DNA of 64,000 bases from Acidobacteria bacterium AB60 (GTDB lineage Bacteria > Acidobacteriota > Terriglobia > Terriglobales > Acidobacteriaceae): positions 310,001 through 374,000 of the forward strand of contig VANK01000001.1 of NCBI GenBank assembly GCA_008682415.1. Reading direction: 5' to 3'. The first letter of the stretch is position 1. Each line of letters starts with the position of its first letter. This document shows, in pieces, positions 8,509-17,521 of this stretch. Position numbers and translations under genes: made by a program. Below the pieces are notes generated by a model, which was not told the origin of the DNA, made no database searches, and saw only the letters and a program-made list of their open reading frames with translations.

Positions 8509-9743
8509 TTCACCACCTTCACCGGAACCTCTTGCTGCAAGGGTTGACCGCTTATAGAACCGGTCGCGACCCAGTCTCCCGCATTCAGGCCGGAGAGGAT
8601 TGCAGCCTGGGTGAGGCTCTGGCTGCCATAGGTGACCGGCGTCCGTTTCAGCTGATCGCCAACGATCCGATAGACAAACGCTTTCCCGTTCTCGACATGG
8701 AGGGCTTCGCGTGGAATGCTCAATGCATTCGACTCGGTAGACGTGGTCACCGTCACCGCGACGTTGGTGGCGGGGAGCAGTTGTCCGTCATTGTCATCGA
8801 TCCGTACGAGGACTTCGCCGACATTACGGGTGCCATAGGTAGTCACCGTGATCGGCACGCGTTCGATGCGACCGTGCCATACCTGGCCGAGTCGTGCATC
8901 CCACTTGATGAGAACGGGCTGGCCTACGGACAGCAGGCCGATATCCGGCTCATCGAAATAGGCGCGAACCCGCTCGTGGTGCAGGTCGGCCATTTGTAGG
9001 ATCAGCTTGCCCTCTTCGACAAAGTCGGTCTGCTTCACGTCGAGGTTGTAAACAGTACCGGCGATTGGCGCACGGACAGTTGTCTTCGATTCCACATCCC
9101 GGGCAGCATCGAGGTTGACTTCGGCATCATTCACAGCCGCTTGAGCGCGAGCCATGTCGGCAGGAGAGTAGCGCCCTTTGGCGGTGATCTGCGACGCGTC
9201 CAAGGCCGCATTGGCCGAATCCAGCCGCTGCCGCGCAGCCGCCACTTCACCGGCAGATGCGGCGCCGTTCGCGCTGAGCTTGACCAGGGCATTCAAGTCA
9301 CGCTGGGCAGAGTCGCGGTCGAGACGGGCTCGCGTCACATCCGCGGTGGATGCCTGTTGTTGCTCGAGGGTGCCGTTGTGGGTTACCGCGTCTAGACCTG
9401 CCTGCGCGGACTTGAGAGCGCTTTCCGCTGTGGCTACACGAGCACGCGCCTGAATGTCGTCCAATTCCAGCAGGACCTTGCCGGCTGTGACCCGGTCGCC
9501 TTCCTGGACAAAGACCCGTTTGACGGTGGTTGCGAGCGGGCTATGAATCTCGAAGTTCTCCTCCGGCTCGACCCGGCCGTTGGTGCTTCTTGTGCTCTCA
9601 ATCGACTCGCGTGTTACCTGCACGGCACGTACCTGAAGCCGGTCCCGGGTGAGGGAACGTACCGAGAAAAAAACCAACACGAGAATGATGCCGGCGCCGA
9701 GCCAGACCCAGCGCCAGTTCAGTTCCTTACTCTGTTTCGCCAT
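8505..9743 (-). CDS. HlyD/MacA-type periplasmic adaptor (membrane fusion protein)
   Basis: 412-residue membrane-fusion protein. One N-terminal transmembrane helix (about 10-27) is followed by a lipoyl/barrel-sandwich half (NGRVEPEENFEIHSPL... at 55-100), a long alpha-helical hairpin (about 100-215), the second lipoyl half (TVRAPIAGTVYNLDVKQTDFV) and a beta-barrel region with a C-terminal membrane-proximal domain. It would link an inner-membrane pump to the TolC-like channel encoded two genes downstream. It is the first gene of the minus-strand operon and is divergent from queF, with 106 bases between them. No pump gene is present in the operon. Confidence 0.85.
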   Translation of the reverse strand: MAKQSKELNWRWVWLGAGIILVLVFFSVRSLTRDRLQVRAVQVTRESIESTRSTNGRVEPEENFEIHSPLATTVKRVFVQEGDRVTAGKVLLELDDIQARARVATAESALKSAQAGLDAVTHNGTLEQQQASTADVTRARLDRDSAQRDLNALVKLSANGAASAGEVAAARQRLDSANAALDASQITAKGRYSPADMARAQAAVNDAEVNLDAARDVESKTTVRAPIAGTVYNLDVKQTDFVEEGKLILQMADLHHERVRAYFDEPDIGLLSVGQPVLIKWDARLGQVWHGRIERVPITVTTYGTRNVGEVLVRIDDNDGQLLPATNVAVTVTTSTESNALSIPREALHVENGKAFVYRIVGDQLKRTPVTYGSQSLTQAAILSGLNAGDWVATGSISGQPLQQEVPVKVVK

Positions 9744-9812
9744 TCATGCAACCCGAGTCAGTATATCGGACGCTCGATCAAGCTCGAGGTCGCACGAATT
9801 TCGTCCAAAGCT

Positions 9813-9849
9813 TTGTCTGCAGGAAGGTTACCTTCTTTACAATAGGAGC
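9813..9849 (+). promoter_or_regulatory. Possible leaderless promoter of queF
   Basis: A TACAAT -10-like box at 9838-9843 lies exactly six bases before the queF ATG, with a TTGTCT -35-like box 19 bases further up. Transcription would then begin at or near the A of ATG. The AGGAG at 9844-9848 is only one base from the ATG, too close to work as a normal Shine-Dalgarno site. A 13-base palindrome (GAAGGT-T-ACCTTC, 9823-9835) sits between the boxes and may bind a regulator. No preQ1 riboswitch fold is visible. Confidence 0.4.
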
Positions 9850-10254
9850 ATGGCAACACCGCAGACTGTTGAGCGCCGTTATTCCGACGATCACGCCAAA
9901 GCTGGGCTAGATTTCAACTTTCCCGCGATCGAGACCTGGCAGAATCAATTTCCCGGTTACGAGATCGTCATTGACGACCCGGAGCTTACCTCGGTTTGCC
10001 CCAAGACGGGTCTGCCCGATTTTGGTGTGCTTACCATCCGGTATATGCCCCGGGAGCGATGCCTGGAACTCAAGTCCCTGAAGGAGTACCTTTTCTGTTA
10101 TCGCAACCTTGGGATATTCCAGGAAAACATCGTGAACCAGGTTCTCGAAGATGTCGTGAAAGCCACCGATCCTGTTTGGGCGGTAGTGAAGGGCGTGTTT
10201 CGTCCACGCGGGGGGATCGGTACCACGGTCGAGGCGCGTTGGCCGCGCCCCTGA
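9850..10254 (+). CDS. queF: NADPH-dependent 7-cyano-7-deazaguanine reductase QueF
   Basis: 134-residue unimodular (Bacillus-type) QueF, a T-fold enzyme reducing preQ0 nitrile to preQ1 amine in queuosine biosynthesis. The nucleophilic Cys is C50 in TSVCPKTGLPDFG, with the conserved Asp at D57. The QueF NADPH/substrate motif is seen as LELKSLKEY at 72-80. ATG 9850 gives the standard N-terminus; upstream frame extension has no family character. It stands alone: no queC, queD or queE is nearby, so the rest of the pathway must be elsewhere. Transcribed divergently from the efflux operon. Confidence 0.93.
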   Translation: MATPQTVERRYSDDHAKAGLDFNFPAIETWQNQFPGYEIVIDDPELTSVCPKTGLPDFGVLTIRYMPRERCLELKSLKEYLFCYRNLGIFQENIVNQVLEDVVKATDPVWAVVKGVFRPRGGIGTTVEARWPRP

Positions 10255-10440
10255 AAAGCCGCAAAAGGGAACTGCTATTGCAATTCGAGATACCGTCTCC
10301 CGCCATGACCACTCCGGTGCGATAGCCTGAACCCGGCGGTTGCGTCCCTGGTTCCTCTTGATTCGCTACCGCGACTTCTGCTGTTCCGATGCGTCTGAAC
10401 ACGCAACAACCCCGCGATTGCCGCGGATGGAGGGTGTCGC

Positions 10441-11127
10441 ATGAAGAAGTGGATGGCTACAGCGTGCTTGTGCCTCGCTTTGAGCTCTTCTGGATTCGCC
10501 GCATCGCACGAAGACCTGCAGGCCCGCGTGGACTCGGCCAAGACGGTGCTCGACCAGATTATGGCGGGTGGTGATCGCAGCATTCCCATGAACATTCTGG
10601 AGCAAGCCACCTGCGTGGGGGTTGTTCCCGGCTTGATCAAGGGCGCGTTCGTATTCGGTGCTCAATACGGACAAGGGGTTGTGACCTGCCGGACAGGGCA
10701 TGGATGGAGTGCTCCGGTGTTCATCCGCATGGCCGGGGGATCTTGGGGCTTGCAAATTGGCGGGCAATCGACAGACCTGGTGCTGGTCGCCGTGAATGAG
10801 CACGGCTTCCAGGATCTGCTCAAGAACAAATTCAAGATCGGCGGAGATGCCGCCGCTTCCGCGGGTCCGGTGGGGCGCAACGGACAGGCGGCGACCGATT
10901 GGAAGATGAATGCCGAACTCCTGACGTACTCCCGGAGCAAGGGGCTCTTCGCTGGCATCGATCTGGATGGCACTGTTGTGAGCCAGAACACCGACGATAC
11001 GGAGCTCTACTACGGTCACGCCTATCCCTTCGACACGATCCTCAAGGGCTCTGTCGAAGTGCCGCAAGGAGCTGTCCCCTTCGTGAAAGACGTGGCTCAC
11101 TATTTCGTCGAGGCCAAGCATCAATAG
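10441..11127 (+). CDS. SYLF-domain (Ysc84-like) lipid-binding secreted protein
   Basis: 228-residue protein with a clear signal peptide (KKWMATACLCLALSSSGFAAS). The body matches the SYLF/Ysc84 family: the block around residues 55-110 (CVGVVPGLIKGAFVFGAQYGQGV outline, then GWSAPVFIRMAGGSWGLQIGGQ) and the later SKGLFAGIDLDGTVV segment. SYLF proteins bind phosphoinositides in eukaryotes; bacterial members are periplasmic and poorly characterised. It is flanked by short non-coding gaps (186 bases up, 95 down) and looks monocistronic. A role in envelope lipid homeostasis is plausible but not shown; the next gene is a lipid A-type acyltransferase. Confidence 0.85.
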   Translation: MKKWMATACLCLALSSSGFAASHEDLQARVDSAKTVLDQIMAGGDRSIPMNILEQATCVGVVPGLIKGAFVFGAQYGQGVVTCRTGHGWSAPVFIRMAGGSWGLQIGGQSTDLVLVAVNEHGFQDLLKNKFKIGGDAAASAGPVGRNGQAATDWKMNAELLTYSRSKGLFAGIDLDGTVVSQNTDDTELYYGHAYPFDTILKGSVEVPQGAVPFVKDVAHYFVEAKHQ

Positions 11128-11222
11128 GCGTCCTGCGGGATCAAAGGCGGCGAACCCGCTTCGCCAGGTCGGATTGCCAGATCTTGCTCCGAGGTCTCTT
11201 CCTCGCGCATTAGACTTGTGAT

Positions 11223-12134
11223 TTGAAATCCAAATTGCGAGAGAACATCGAATTCTGGCTGGTGACGGTTGTGGCCCGCGGTCTGGGCCGATTACCGCGC
11301 CCTGCAGCGCGGCTGATCACAGGGCTCATCACGGGATTGTTGTACGTTCTATTAGCTCGCCTGCGGAGGGTTGGGCAGCGCAATTTGGAGTTGGCGTTGC
11401 CAGAACTTTCTGCGGCAGCGCGGCGAAAGACTCTGCGCCGCCTCTTTCGCAACCTGGGATGGCAACTCGTCGAATTCTGCCGAATGCCCCGGTATACTCC
11501 GGAGAACATTGCCGACTGGATTTGCACCGAGGGCCTGGAACGCTACCTTGCGGCGGAAGCGCGCGGCAAAGGCGTGCTGATTCTCACCGGGCACCTGGGA
11601 GCATGGGAGCTATCCAGCTTCTATCACTCCCTGATGGGCCACCCCATGGGGATGGTGATCCGGAGGCTGGATAACAGGCGGCTTGATGAATACGTAAACC
11701 GTATCCGCTGCATGCGCGGCAACCACGTCTTACACAAAGACGATTTCGCGCGCGGGCTGCTGACCGCAATGCGCAGCGGGCAGGCTGTCGGCATCCTGAT
11801 GGATACGAATATGACTCCTCCCCAAGGCGTGTTTGCGCGCTTCTTCGGGGTTGAAGCGTGTACGGCCTCCGGGCTCGCGCGGGTGGCTCTCAGAACCGGT
11901 GCAGCCGTGTTACCGGGTTTTCTGCTCTGGGAGCCGAATGAAGGCCGCTATGTTCTGCACTTTGGAGAAGAGCTGACATTTTGCCCGACTGGTGACACAG
12001 AGGGCGATATTCTCGCAGCCACCCAGCAATGCAATGATGTCCTGGAATCCTGGATCCGCCGCTATCCCGATCAGTGGCTCTGGATTCACAAGCGATGGAA
12101 GACGCGGCCGCCCGGGCAGGCGCCGCTCTACTGA
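11223..12134 (+). CDS. LpxL/HtrB-type lysophospholipid/lipid A acyltransferase
   Basis: 303-residue protein of the LpxL/HtrB lauroyl acyltransferase family, anchored by an N-terminal hydrophobic segment (about 12-45). The catalytic H-x4-E motif is seen as HLGAWE near residue 123, followed by the family's R-R-L-D-N and M-D-T-N-M blocks. It would transfer an acyl chain to a lipid A precursor or related glycolipid at the inner membrane. The only start that fits is TTG 11223, with no clear ribosome binding site. Acidobacterial genomes carry several such paralogs, so the exact acceptor (lipid A or another lipid such as an ornithine or mannoside lipid) is open. Confidence 0.8.
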   Translation: MKSKLRENIEFWLVTVVARGLGRLPRPAARLITGLITGLLYVLLARLRRVGQRNLELALPELSAAARRKTLRRLFRNLGWQLVEFCRMPRYTPENIADWICTEGLERYLAAEARGKGVLILTGHLGAWELSSFYHSLMGHPMGMVIRRLDNRRLDEYVNRIRCMRGNHVLHKDDFARGLLTAMRSGQAVGILMDTNMTPPQGVFARFFGVEACTASGLARVALRTGAAVLPGFLLWEPNEGRYVLHFGEELTFCPTGDTEGDILAATQQCNDVLESWIRRYPDQWLWIHKRWKTRPPGQAPLY

Positions 12135-12166
12135 GTCGCTCAGCCTTCTGATAATCTTCATGCAGT

Positions 12167-12598
12167 TTGGCTACCGCGACGCAACTCATTGCTGATGGGC
12201 GAAGAGCCCGCCCTGAACATCGCTTAAGCGATGCGCGACGGCTTTACGCTGAGGCTGCCGCACTCTACCGCCCCGATGACCAACTTGCCTACGCGCATAC
12301 GATCAGGCATATCGCAGATATGTTTCTTGAGGAATCCCGTCACGCCGACGCTCAGCCCCTCTACGAAGAAGCACTGGAGCTTTATCGCGGCAGTCTCAAC
12401 ACAAAATTGATTGATCTCGCGAATACAGTTCGTCCTTACGCCTTGCTTCAATCGCAACTCGGGAACCGCGAGGTCGCGCGCGAACTCTGGCAGGAGGCAA
12501 GAATCCTCTATGCTGCCCTTCGGATCGAAGCAGGAGTTCGGGAGTGCGAAGAACATCTCGACCGATTTGAAGGGCAGCCTCTGGATGGAGGAGGCTGA
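12167..12598 (+). CDS. Small tetratricopeptide-repeat protein
   Basis: 143 residues with about three TPR-like helix pairs: DARRLYAEAAALYR, DAQPLYEEALELYR and EVARELWQEARILYA each supply the second helix pattern. No signal peptide or membrane segment, so it is probably cytoplasmic. The start is uncertain: TTG 12167 opens the frame, while the nearby ATG at 12160 is out of frame and terminates early. It lies 32 bases after the acyltransferase gene and converges with the thioredoxin-like gene, the two stops being six bases apart. No specific partner can be named. Confidence 0.65.
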   Translation: MATATQLIADGRRARPEHRLSDARRLYAEAAALYRPDDQLAYAHTIRHIADMFLEESRHADAQPLYEEALELYRGSLNTKLIDLANTVRPYALLQSQLGNREVARELWQEARILYAALRIEAGVRECEEHLDRFEGQPLDGGG

Positions 12599-12604
12599 GA
12601 TGGT

Positions 12605-13702
12605 TCATCTTTCCCGATGCGCACCCGCCGTGGACACGGTTTCGTTTACCTGAGAATCCATCGTTGTGGGATCGTCTAGTCCGACCCAATACTTAGCGAT
12701 CTTCCCATCAGCATCGATCAGGATGGCAACCGGTACGCCTTCGACCTCAAATGCCTTGAAGGCAGCTCCATCCGGGTCGAGCAGGACGGGTAAAGTGACG
12801 TGGTAGTGGTCGGTCCAGAGTTTGGCGTCGGCCGGGGTGTCCTGGGTGAGACTGAGTACCGCTAGCCCCTGAGATTCATAGCGTGATTTCAAATCCTGGG
12901 CATGAAGGGTCGTACGGCGGCAGGGACCACAGTAGCTGCCCCAGAAGTCAAGAAGGACAGGACGGCCGCGGAAGCCGGAGAGTTGGACGCTGCCACCCGA
13001 GAGCTGCTGGAGACTCAGGTCCGGAGCGGCGCGACCGGCCCAGTCTGATCGGTCTTTCGGCTGTGCGGCGAAACGTTGCAGGGCCTGAACCAGGCGTTCG
13101 GAGGGAGGCTGGTCGAAAGAGAACGAAGTGACCTCTCCTGTCCATTTCATGCCATCGGGGCCGCGCTTAGTTTCGCGCAGAACGATGAGATCGTCGGGCG
13201 CGATCCAGAGCCGTTTGTGCTCGATAGCGGACTTGGGTTTGAACTCAGGAGAGTAGTCATAGACCGCCTCGATCACCTCGCAGGCGTAGGCATGCCCCTG
13301 AATCGTGACGGTTTCCTCGCCGGTCTTCTGCGCGTCGATCAGGCGGGTTGCGACTTCGGTTGACTGTCCCAGCGGTAGCAGGGCAAAGCTCTTCCCATCA
13401 GGTTTAGGATCCGTAGCTTTCGAATCGGTCTGGGTGATCGTCATCTTGCCGACCATCGAGATGACTTGCTGCGTCGATTTGCGCACATCGAGGGACAGAA
13501 AAGACGGCTGAGCTGCTTCGGTGTTGTATTCGTAGGTAACCTTCCAGGAGGTGCCTTCGATTTGAGCGGTTGCGGTGCCTTTGACGGCAAAGGTGTCGGC
13601 GCTTTTGTAGCGTGCGGCTACCTTCTTCAGCAGGTCCGCGCGGGACTGAGCGGCAAGTAGGGTTGCGGAGCAGAGCAGCAAGATGACAGAGACGCAGCGC
13701 AT
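12605..13702 (-). CDS. LolA-like domain fused to TlpA-type thioredoxin domain, exported
   Basis: 365-residue exported protein. A signal peptide (MRCVSVILLLCSATLLAAQ) follows the ATG at 13702, which has a GGAGG ribosome binding site; the open frame extends 90 codons further but lacks family character. Residues about 22-215 resemble an outer-membrane lipoprotein carrier (LolA/DUF2092) beta-fold. Residues about 222-355 are a TlpA/ResA-like redoxin with the active site C258-G-P-C261 and the cis-Pro segment EGVPVAILID. It probably acts as a periplasmic thiol-disulfide oxidoreductase; the LolA-like half may bind lipid or protein. The two-domain combination recurs in Acidobacteria and Planctomycetes, to my knowledge without a defined substrate. 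Confidence 0.75.
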   Translation of the reverse strand: MRCVSVILLLCSATLLAAQSRADLLKKVAARYKSADTFAVKGTATAQIEGTSWKVTYEYNTEAAQPSFLSLDVRKSTQQVISMVGKMTITQTDSKATDPKPDGKSFALLPLGQSTEVATRLIDAQKTGEETVTIQGHAYACEVIEAVYDYSPEFKPKSAIEHKRLWIAPDDLIVLRETKRGPDGMKWTGEVTSFSFDQPPSERLVQALQRFAAQPKDRSDWAGRAAPDLSLQQLSGGSVQLSGFRGRPVLLDFWGSYCGPCRRTTLHAQDLKSRYESQGLAVLSLTQDTPADAKLWTDHYHVTLPVLLDPDGAAFKAFEVEGVPVAILIDADGKIAKYWVGLDDPTTMDSQVNETVSTAGAHRER

Positions 13703-13891
13703 GGGGAGGGCCTCCGCGGCGGCACTCATTGTAAAAGAGTCACCGGGGTTATGACGCACGGATGGGGCAGATCGCTCGGATGGAGATGGGCGGGGACGTC
13801 GCCCTATAATGAAGAATGGGCCTGCCTGCCCTGAGTCCCTCCCGGTGCTCATGGCGAGCGGTGGCCGAATTCTCAAGGAAATCATCTCCTC

Positions 13892-16813
13892 TTGACTTCT
13901 CCGAACGAAGCGATCGTCATCCGTGGGGCGCGAACGCACAATCTCAAGAACATTTCCTGTGAGATCCCACACGGAAAGTTGACGGTGGTCAGTGGTGTCT
14001 CGGGGTCCGGGAAGTCGTCGCTCGCCTTTGACACTATCTATGCGGAAGGGCAGCGCCGGTACGTGGAGTCGCTTTCAGCATACGCACGCCAGTTTCTGGA
14101 GAGAATCGAGAAGCCTGACGTCGATGAGATCGATGGCCTGGCGCCGGCCATTGCCATCAAGCAGAAGAACACTACGAGGAATCCACGGTCGACGGTGGCG
14201 ACGGCAACCGAGATCTACGACTACATGCGGCTGCTCTACGCGCGCTGCGGAACCGTGCACTGCGTCTACTGCGATGGGCTGGTGCGACGTGACTCGGTGG
14301 ATGAGATTGCTGAAGCAACGCTGGCCCTGGGCGACGGTACCCGGCTGAACGTCCTTTTTCCGGTGAAAGCGTCACCTCTCGTCGAGCAGAAGGAACCAGC
14401 GGAGAAGCCCGCTCGCAAGGCCAGGGCCGCGGCCGCGAAAGCAGCGGCAAAGGCTGCGGTCGAGTCACCAATGACAGACGCGCTGAAGGCGCGTCTGACG
14501 GAGCTCCGGTCCGGAGGTTTCAACCGGCTCTATCAGCGGGGCCAGATCTTCGAATTCTCGAATCCGGAGTCGCTACTCGATCTGGACTTCACGCTGCCGG
14601 TGTTTGTGCTGGTGGACCGCATCGTGGTGGACGTGGAGAATCGGGCGCGCATCGTTGACGCGGTGGAGATCGCTTACCGCGAGGCAGGCGAGGTGATCTT
14701 TGAAGAGGCTTTGCGGGGCGAGGAGAATGGGGCGGAGCCGCGCCGTCTTCGCTACTCTGCGGCCTACGAATGCGCGAATTGTCACAGACCTGGGCGCGAG
14801 CCTGAGCCGCGCCTCTTCAGCTTCAATAATCCCTTTGGAGCGTGCCCGCGCTGCCAGGGGTTTGGAAACACCGTCGATTTCGATCTGAATCTGGTGATTC
14901 CCGACAAGGGCCTGACGCTTAACGAGGGAGCCATTGACCCGTGGAACCGGCCCAAGTATCGCTCCTGGTTTACGGACATGAAGAAGCAGGCCGCAGCGCT
15001 CGGAATACCTATGGATGTTTCGTGGCGTGAGATGAGCGATGACGCCCGGGAGACCGTGCTGCGGGGCAAGGGCAGCAGCTTTGAAGGCGTATGGGGATTT
15101 TTCGCGCAGATGGAGCGCAAGAAGTACAAGCTTCACGTGCGGGTGATGCTGTCGAAGTACCGCGGTTACGCCGAATGTCCGGAGTGCCGCGGACAGCGGC
15201 TGCGAGCCGAGGCCCGCGCCGTGCGGTTGAACGGGTTGAATATCTGCGAGGCGGCGGCTTTGACCATCGCGAAGGCCAAGACGTTCTTCGCGGGATTAAA
15301 ACTGACCGCGATGCAGGAGGAGATCGCCGGGTCAATCCTGGAGGAAGTGCGGCAGCGGCTGACGTTTCTGGATGCTGTTGGACTGGAATACCTGACGTTG
15401 GACCGCCTGGCTTCGACGTTGTCGGGCGGTGAGGCACAACGGATTCAGCTCGCCACATCGCTGGGATCGCAACTGGTCGGCGCTCTGTATGTGCTGGATG
15501 AACCATCCATTGGACTGCACACGCGGGACACCGAACGCCTGATCCGCATTCTGGAAAAACTGCGGGACTTGGGAAACACCATCGTCGTGGTGGAGCACGA
15601 TCCCGGCGTTTTGCGGGCAGCCGATCACTTATTGGATCTTGGGCCAGGGGCCGGAGAGTTTGGCGGAAAGGTCCTGGCAGAGGGGGTCCTCGCGGAGATC
15701 GAGGCCAATCCGAATTCTCTGACGGGACGCTATCTTTCGGGGCAGATCACGATTCCGGTGCCCACCCGGCGCCGCGAGCCCGGGCGCGAAAAGCTCGTGC
15801 TCAAGGGCGCCTTCGCCAACAATCTTCGCGGGGTGGATGTGGAGATCCCGATGGGGCTGTTGGTGGCCATTACCGGGGTTTCAGGTTCCGGCAAGTCCAC
15901 CCTGGTTCACCAGGTGCTATATCGGGCCGTGGCGCGAGCTCTCGGCCAGACGGATGGCGCCGATCCGACTGGCACGTTCAAGTCGCTCACCGGTGCGGAG
16001 CGTCTGAATGATGTGGTTCTCGTAGACCAGACACCGATCGGACGAACGCCGCGTTCGAATCCCGTGACGTATCTCAAAGCATTTGACCTGGTGCGTGAGT
16101 TGTTCGCGGCACAGCCGGATGCCAAGAAGATGTCGCTCACGGCGGGTCACTTCTCGTTCAACGTACCGGGGGGACGATGCAATACCTGCGAGGGAGACGG
16201 CACGGTGACGGTGGAGATGCAGTTTCTCGCCGACGTGGAGTTGCCCTGCGAGGATTGTCATGGCACCCGCTATCAGCCGCGCATTCTGGAAGTGCAATTT
16301 AAAGGCAAGAATATCAATGAAGTGCTGCAGATGACCGTGAAGGAGGCGCTGCGGTTCTTTGCCGGTAATAACCGATTGGTGGAGAAGCTCGCGGTTCTGG
16401 ATGAGGTGGGTCTCGGATACCTGCGCCTAGGCCAGTCCGCAACAACTCTCTCGGGCGGCGAAGCCCAGCGGGTGAAGCTTGCGGCGCATCTGGCGCAGGT
16501 ACGGAGCGCTAATGCTACCGCGAAGCCCAGTCAGGCGAGCCGCGTCCTCTACATTCTTGACGAGCCCACGACCGGGTTGCACTTCGATGATGTTTCGAAG
16601 CTGCTCACAGCCTTCAAGAAGCTGATTGATGGCGGCGGCTCGCTGGTGGTGATCGAGCACAATCTGGATGTGATCAAGAGCGCGGACTGGGTGATTGATA
16701 TGGGTCCGGAGGGTGGCGAGGGGGGCGGCCGGGTAGTGGCCACGGGCACGCCCGAAGAGATCGCGGCTAACCTGCTGTCTCATACCGGACAATGGCTGGC
16801 GAAGGCCCTCTAG
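13892..16813 (+). CDS. uvrA: Excinuclease ABC subunit A (UvrA)
   Basis: 973-residue nucleotide excision repair ATPase, slightly longer than the usual 940. Both ABC modules are complete: Walker [10 protein letters not shown] (35-43) and GVSGSGKST (about 663-671), signature LSGGEAQR in each half, and Walker B with [11 protein letters not shown] and [11 protein letters not shown]. Zinc-coordinating Cys pairs are visible (CANCHRPG...CPRCQGFG and CNTCEGDG...CEDCHGTRY). An Ala/Lys-rich stretch at about 166-192 in the UvrB-binding region accounts for some extra length. The start is TTG 13892 with AAGGAA upstream; no ATG fits. It senses bulky DNA damage with UvrB. It appears to be monocistronic. Confidence 0.97.
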   Translation: MTSPNEAIVIRGARTHNLKNISCEIPHGKLTVVSGVSGSGKSSLAFDTIYAEGQRRYVESLSAYARQFLERIEKPDVDEIDGLAPAIAIKQKNTTRNPRSTVATATEIYDYMRLLYARCGTVHCVYCDGLVRRDSVDEIAEATLALGDGTRLNVLFPVKASPLVEQKEPAEKPARKARAAAAKAAAKAAVESPMTDALKARLTELRSGGFNRLYQRGQIFEFSNPESLLDLDFTLPVFVLVDRIVVDVENRARIVDAVEIAYREAGEVIFEEALRGEENGAEPRRLRYSAAYECANCHRPGREPEPRLFSFNNPFGACPRCQGFGNTVDFDLNLVIPDKGLTLNEGAIDPWNRPKYRSWFTDMKKQAAALGIPMDVSWREMSDDARETVLRGKGSSFEGVWGFFAQMERKKYKLHVRVMLSKYRGYAECPECRGQRLRAEARAVRLNGLNICEAAALTIAKAKTFFAGLKLTAMQEEIAGSILEEVRQRLTFLDAVGLEYLTLDRLASTLSGGEAQRIQLATSLGSQLVGALYVLDEPSIGLHTRDTERLIRILEKLRDLGNTIVVVEHDPGVLRAADHLLDLGPGAGEFGGKVLAEGVLAEIEANPNSLTGRYLSGQITIPVPTRRREPGREKLVLKGAFANNLRGVDVEIPMGLLVAITGVSGSGKSTLVHQVLYRAVARALGQTDGADPTGTFKSLTGAERLNDVVLVDQTPIGRTPRSNPVTYLKAFDLVRELFAAQPDAKKMSLTAGHFSFNVPGGRCNTCEGDGTVTVEMQFLADVELPCEDCHGTRYQPRILEVQFKGKNINEVLQMTVKEALRFFAGNNRLVEKLAVLDEVGLGYLRLGQSATTLSGGEAQRVKLAAHLAQVRSANATAKPSQASRVLYILDEPTTGLHFDDVSKLLTAFKKLIDGGGSLVVIEHNLDVIKSADWVIDMGPEGGEGGGRVVATGTPEEIAANLLSHTGQWLAKAL

Positions 16814-16829
16814 CAGCGACCGCTCGATA

Positions 16830-16870
16830 CGACCGTTGCAGGTCTCATCGAGCCGGACTTGCAACGGTCG
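16830..16870. terminator. Inverted repeat after uvrA
   Basis: Perfect 11-base arms CGACCGTTGCA (16830-16840) and TGCAACGGTCG (16860-16870) around a 19-base loop. It lies between convergent uvrA and the small DUF3303-like gene and could end transcription from both sides, though no long T-tract follows. The left arm runs into the 12-mer TTGCAGGTCTCA, which recurs at 17315. Confidence 0.5.
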
Positions 16871-16878
16871 CACATCTT

Positions 16879-17196
16879 CTATTTCCCGAAGTCTTGGATC
16901 GCCTGGCTGAACCCAGGTCCGCCCTCTGCCAGATCTTCCCGGGTCATGACGGGCCGGAAGGACACGTTGGCGTTGAAGGCAAGAAACCAAGGCTCAGCGA
17001 GCGCCGGCATCTCTGATGAACTCTTCATGTCGAGAACGACGGAAGCACAGCGGCGTCCCTCGTCATCCGCGTAGAAATACGCTGCTTCATGGTTGATACC
17101 GGCGAGTATCTGGGTGATGGTGGGACCGAGCGTGCCCGCTTTGACCGCGGCATTCCCGGTTTCGACAGGGATCGATGCCCTGAGCAACATGCGCAT
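16879..17196 (-). CDS. Small DUF3303-like conserved protein
   Basis: 105-residue protein starting at ATG 17196, with a strong GAGGAGG ribosome binding site. No signal peptide or membrane segment. The sequence (MLLRASIPVETGNAAVKAG start; AEPWFLAFNANVSF near residue 80; PVMTREDL near 92) matches my recollection of a small alpha/beta family (DUF3303-like, sometimes mis-labelled pantothenate synthetase) that is common in Acidobacteria and probably has a dimeric alpha/beta-barrel fold. No catalytic motif is visible. It sits alone between two inverted repeats that share a 12-base word. Function unknown. Confidence 0.7.
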   Translation of the reverse strand: MRMLLRASIPVETGNAAVKAGTLGPTITQILAGINHEAAYFYADDEGRRCASVVLDMKSSSEMPALAEPWFLAFNANVSFRPVMTREDLAEGGPGFSQAIQDFGK

Positions 17197-17521
17197 GGAA
17201 GTCCTCCTCGGGGGAGGTACCACTAGTAACGGAGCGCAGTCTCGATCGTCAAGAGGATGCCGTCGAACGGCGGATGAAAGGTTCTTCCAAGGAAACTGAC
17301 GGTGCGGGATGGCATTGCAGGTCTCACCGTCGTGGGAGCGAGACCTGCAACCACCGCCCTCCGTACCCCTATACGTCAGGCGAAAGCGAACCAAGGCAAC
17401 TCTGGAGAATGAAGCAACCTTTCTTGCATGTATGGTGTCCGGCCCGTTCCAAACGTTTCACGACTTGCGCGGGGCATTTTCAACCGTCTTCCGTGAGTTC
17501 TGAACGCTTCGCGCAGGGCGA
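17197..17521. other. Intergenic stretch with an inverted repeat (17315-17350)
   Basis: 325 bases with no convincing gene. It holds a perfect inverted repeat, TTGCAGGTCTC (17315-17325) and GAGACCTGCAA (17340-17350), around a 14-base loop. The left part carries the promoter and ribosome binding site of the minus-strand DUF3303-like gene. The right part (17351-17521) has lower GC than the flanks and short spurious frames only. Confidence 0.5.

Noticed and set aside
9744..9849. preQ1 riboswitch upstream of queF
   Set aside because: No preQ1 class I or II core (no C-rich loop pairing with an A-rich tail); the -10 box is only six bases from the ATG, leaving no leader.
17309..17503. 64-codon + strand frame in the 17.2-17.5 kb gap
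   Set aside because: No ribosome binding site or family character and it overlaps the inverted repeat at 17315-17350.
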